Positions 63,701 through 64,000 of a DNA stretch of 64,000 nt are shown piece by piece. Origin of the DNA: Hyalella azteca. Lineage: Eukaryota > Arthropoda > Malacostraca > Amphipoda > Hyalellidae. Position numbers and translations under genes: made by a program. Position 1 is the first letter of the stretch. Each line of letters begins with the position of its first letter. The notes under the pieces are model-generated. The model saw only the letters and a list, made by a program, of their open reading frames with translations, searched no databases and was not told the origin of the DNA. Where the stretch lies: assembly GCF_000764305.2 (NCBI RefSeq), contig NW_025940648.1, positions 342,289 through 406,288 on the forward strand, written 5' to 3'.

Positions 63701-63845
63701 TTCAAGCTCAAAAAGTACATCGAAATCCAGGATTGATGATTCATTGTTACTTCGTGATCAACTTTCTGCTCCTTGCACGCCTCTTCTATTTAGGTCAAAT
63801 CGCATAGCAATGCAAACATTCAGGAACTCGTCCATGAAAAAATAA
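48679..63845 (+). CDS. Gene 2: receptor-type guanylate cyclase, 25 coding exons
   Basis: Tandem paralogue of gene 1 with the same exon number, order and intron phases. The joined exons give an open frame of about 1246 residues with no internal stop. Order: signal peptide (1-26), ANF-receptor-like ectodomain (about 27-526), membrane helix (about 533-554), kinase-homology domain (about 620-870), coiled-coil linker (about 871-920), cyclase (about 921-1112) and a tail of about 135 residues. The ATG at 48679 is the first after an in-frame TAG at 48643. All introns are GT-AG, although the exon 16 acceptor (before 56698) has a weak pyrimidine tract. The role should be ligand-gated cGMP synthesis at the plasma membrane (family knowledge). 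Its introns carry many more mobile-element insertions than those of gene 1. Confidence 0.93.
49042..52633 (+). CDS. Gene 2 exons 2-10: extracellular ligand-binding domain
   Basis: Exons 49042-49294, 49746-49874, 50035-50180, 50563-50797, 51160-51277, 51480-51597, 51816-52065, 52268-52368 and 52483-52633. The ANF-receptor-type ectodomain matches gene 1 exon for exon. Exons 2, 5, 6, 8 and 9 have identical lengths. Exons 4 and 7 are shorter by 12 and 6 nt and exon 10 by 3 nt. Landmarks are the same ([51 protein letters not shown]). Exon 3 starts at taag|gcagc, which keeps the frame from the conserved exon 2 donor, unlike gene 1. Nearby introns also align with gene 1, pointing to recent exchange. 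Confidence 0.9.
52763..53013 (+). mobile_element. tRNA-derived SINE, apparently dimeric
   Basis: This 251-bp insert in gene 2 intron 10 is flanked by ATTGAT on both sides (52757-52762 and 53014-53019). Gene 1 has the empty site (aattgataagct), which fixes the boundaries. The first half has an A box (tggcccagtgg, 52771-52781) and a B box (ggttcgatccc, 52819-52829) about 40 bp apart and then reads ...gcacca, like a tRNA 3' end. The second half (from about 52862) has a weaker A-like gggcggttaagga and a B-like gagttcaagcc. The tail is AT-rich. It is not a working tRNA gene, because the acceptor arms do not pair cleanly. Confidence 0.82.
53142..53290 (+). pseudogene. Vestigial start of gene 1's membrane exon inside gene 2 intron 10
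   Basis: The sequence acag|gcaagacagatc here matches the acceptor and first 12 bases of gene 1 exon 11 (32705), and similarity then stops abruptly. The preceding intron also matches gene 1 intron 10. In the frame left by exon 10 it stays open to a TAA at 53288-53290 and codes no membrane helix. If the acceptor were used, the product would be a receptor ectodomain without an anchor. More likely it is a dead stub left by exchange with gene 1. Confidence 0.7.
53647..53731 (+). CDS. Gene 2 exon 11: transmembrane helix
   Basis: Joined to exon 10 it reads C-G-C-D-A-R-C and then a hydrophobic stretch ([20 protein letters not shown]). The exon is 85 nt, the same length and phases as gene 1 exon 11, with acceptor gagcag and donor gtgaga. 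A closer match to the start of gene 1's membrane exon lies 500 bp upstream (53142) but loses similarity after 12 bases and codes no helix. I take 53647-53731 as the working exon. Confidence 0.85.
54288..58495 (+). CDS. Gene 2 exons 12-18: juxtamembrane and kinase-homology domain
   Basis: Exons 54288-54441, 55446-55490, 55702-55779, 56337-56513, 56698-56866, 57684-57848 and 58339-58495. Landmarks are [52 protein letters not shown] and [12 protein letters not shown]. As in gene 1, HGN replaces HRD, so the domain is a pseudokinase. Exon 13 is only 45 nt against 60 in gene 1. The start of intron 16 holds decayed tandem copies of the end of exon 16, and a 145-bp MITE sits 9 bp after the exon 17 boundary. 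Confidence 0.88.
54712..54857. repeat. 71-bp tandem duplication in gene 2 intron 12
   Basis: Two units starting tcagagtaacaaaa (54712 and 54783) share agttcaattagtttgcagaa and agctgtgtgacatt near their ends. Just downstream (54918-55105) is a dispersed repeat also present at 14519-14740. Confidence 0.8.
55796..56115. repeat. 172-bp degenerate tandem duplication in gene 2 intron 14
   Basis: Units begin cagttgcactgatgcaataa (55796) and cagttgcactaatgcaataa (55968). Both later carry gcggatacttccttttcaaa. The - strand open frames across it are by-products. Confidence 0.8.
56831..57121 (+). repeat. Four tandem copies of the exon 16/intron 16 boundary in gene 2
   Basis: Units of 72-73 bp start at 56831, 56904, 56976 and 57049. 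The first contains the real end of exon 16 and its donor (ttttacgcag|gtaagtc). The later ones read ttttacgaaaataact, tttcacgcatgttaatc and ttttacgaaggtgcgtc, so three decayed donor regions follow the real one. The exon is read only to the first. Confidence 0.75.
57858..58002. mobile_element. 145-bp MITE, copy 2, at the exon 17 donor of gene 2
   Basis: Same element as at 70-214, with ends gggcccatactttcaaaa and ttttgaaagtatggccc. It starts only 9 bp after the exon 17/intron 17 boundary (57848|57849). The donor reads gtaaaacca and is intact, but the bases beyond it come from the element. Confidence 0.8.
58730..58879 (+). CDS. Gene 2 exon 19: coiled-coil signalling linker
   Basis: The same 150 nt and phases as exon 19 of gene 1. 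It reads [19 protein letters not shown], then a charged heptad-like stretch and [12 protein letters not shown]. This is the dimerisation linker ahead of the cyclase domain. The donor, gtacat, is weaker than most in this gene. Confidence 0.88.
59082..63845 (+). CDS. Gene 2 exons 20-25: guanylate cyclase catalytic domain and tail
   Basis: Exons 59082-59205, 59672-59740, 61023-61144, 61702-61853, 62256-62350 and 63426-63845. All class III cyclase residues are present: the [10 protein letters not shown] and GDAYM aspartates, Glu of VETIGD, Cys of PRYCLFGD, and Asn and Arg of VNTASRMES. The final exon follows [13 protein letters not shown] with a Ser/Arg-rich tail of about 125 residues. The tail holds two SAPxTPLL motifs (around 63642 and 63765), related to the single SAPVTPHL in gene 1. 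The chain ends SSMKK, with no PDZ-type end. Introns 23 and 24 each contain a mobile element. Confidence 0.92.
59741..61022 (+). other. Gene 2 intron 21 (1.3 kb), no recognised element
   Basis: Separates exons 21 and 22 of the cyclase domain. It has a GC-richer patch at about 60230-60480 with an open frame on the - strand (78 codons) that matches no family I know; it may be an old insertion. The rest is plain. Confidence 0.5.
61866..62133. mobile_element. 250-bp MITE with 9-bp target duplication and CRE-like sites
   Basis: The target duplication gcttatctc occurs exactly at 61866-61874 and 62125-62133. The element between them (61875-62124) has long inverted ends: ggttgaactagtataaggtt at the left mirrors ggttgaactatataaggttg read back from the right, both continuing into gaccca. 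It carries no coding sequence. A 9-bp duplication fits Mutator-like elements. Inside are two TGACGTCA palindromes (61945 and 61963) and one TGACGTAA (62060). It lies in gene 2 intron 23, just past the exon 23 donor. Confidence 0.82.
62664..63306 (-). mobile_element. Degenerate mariner/IS630-type transposon
   Basis: The ends are perfect 17-bp inverted repeats (cagggtgattcacggaa at 62664 and its complement ending at 63306). The - strand holds a broken transposase C-terminus. Around 63000-62960 it reads [14 protein letters not shown], a decayed form of the PPRSPDLTPLDFF block. Further on come [20 protein letters not shown] and [14 protein letters not shown], matching the usual C-terminal block of this family. 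It lies in gene 2 intron 24 and is not autonomous. A 28-bp palindrome (63261-63288) sits at its right end. No clear TA target duplication was seen. Confidence 0.75.
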
Positions 63846-64000
63846 CGCTTTGACGAACCAGAGACGAACGAGAATAAGGAACATTTCTTATTTAAAAAAA
63901 TTCTGACATGTAGGCTATTCATTCAGAAGCTACTTTTACAAAATGTATTTGATGTTCTATTTGAAAATTAAGTCTGTCTGCAAATGAAATGTTTAATATT

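Overview
The window is AT-rich animal DNA. The genes are cut into many short exons by GT-AG introns, and the sequence carries mariner-type transposase remnants, MITEs, a tRNA-derived SINE and several satellite arrays. It is an invertebrate genome and probably an arthropod, but the species cannot be told from the sequence.

Only two genes can be supported. They are tandem paralogues on the + strand, about 6 kb apart, each a single-pass receptor guanylate cyclase of the natriuretic-peptide-receptor / Gyc76C-Gyc32E type. Gene 1 runs 27498-42625 and gene 2 runs 48679-63845. I assembled 25 coding exons for each by joining splice sites with matching phase, giving about 1262 and 1246 residues. Both have a signal peptide, an ANF-receptor-type extracellular domain, one membrane helix, a kinase-homology (pseudokinase) domain, a coiled-coil linker, a class III cyclase domain with every catalytic residue in place, and a Ser-rich tail. 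Intron positions and phases are shared, so the pair arose by duplication. By family knowledge each would act at the plasma membrane, turning GTP into cGMP in response to an extracellular ligand that is not known here.

Layout: 1-27497 has no recognisable gene. It holds MITEs, GTAGCG-rich repeats, an LTR-like relic, a mariner-type transposase remnant (11500-11780), a 132-bp tandem duplication, a 110-bp satellite with dimeric higher-order structure inside 0.5-kb direct repeats (15074-17508), a 42-bp minisatellite (18995-19755) and a 34-bp palindromic minisatellite (24585-24890). Gene 1 follows, then a 6-kb spacer with small tandem duplications, then gene 2, whose introns hold a dimeric tRNA SINE, a 250-bp MITE with a 9-bp target duplication, a mariner-like remnant and a 145-bp MITE.

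The most interesting signals concern how the two genes evolve. Similarity is a mosaic: exons 2-10 and exon 23 are near-identical in places, while exon 1 and exons 11-22 and 24-25 are diverged. Gene 2 also keeps, in its intron 10, a stub of gene 1's membrane exon, which suggests a transfer from gene 1 into gene 2. Gene 1 shows a reading-frame conflict at its exon 2/3 junction that would need an alternative donor, and it uses a GC-AG intron in the cyclase domain.
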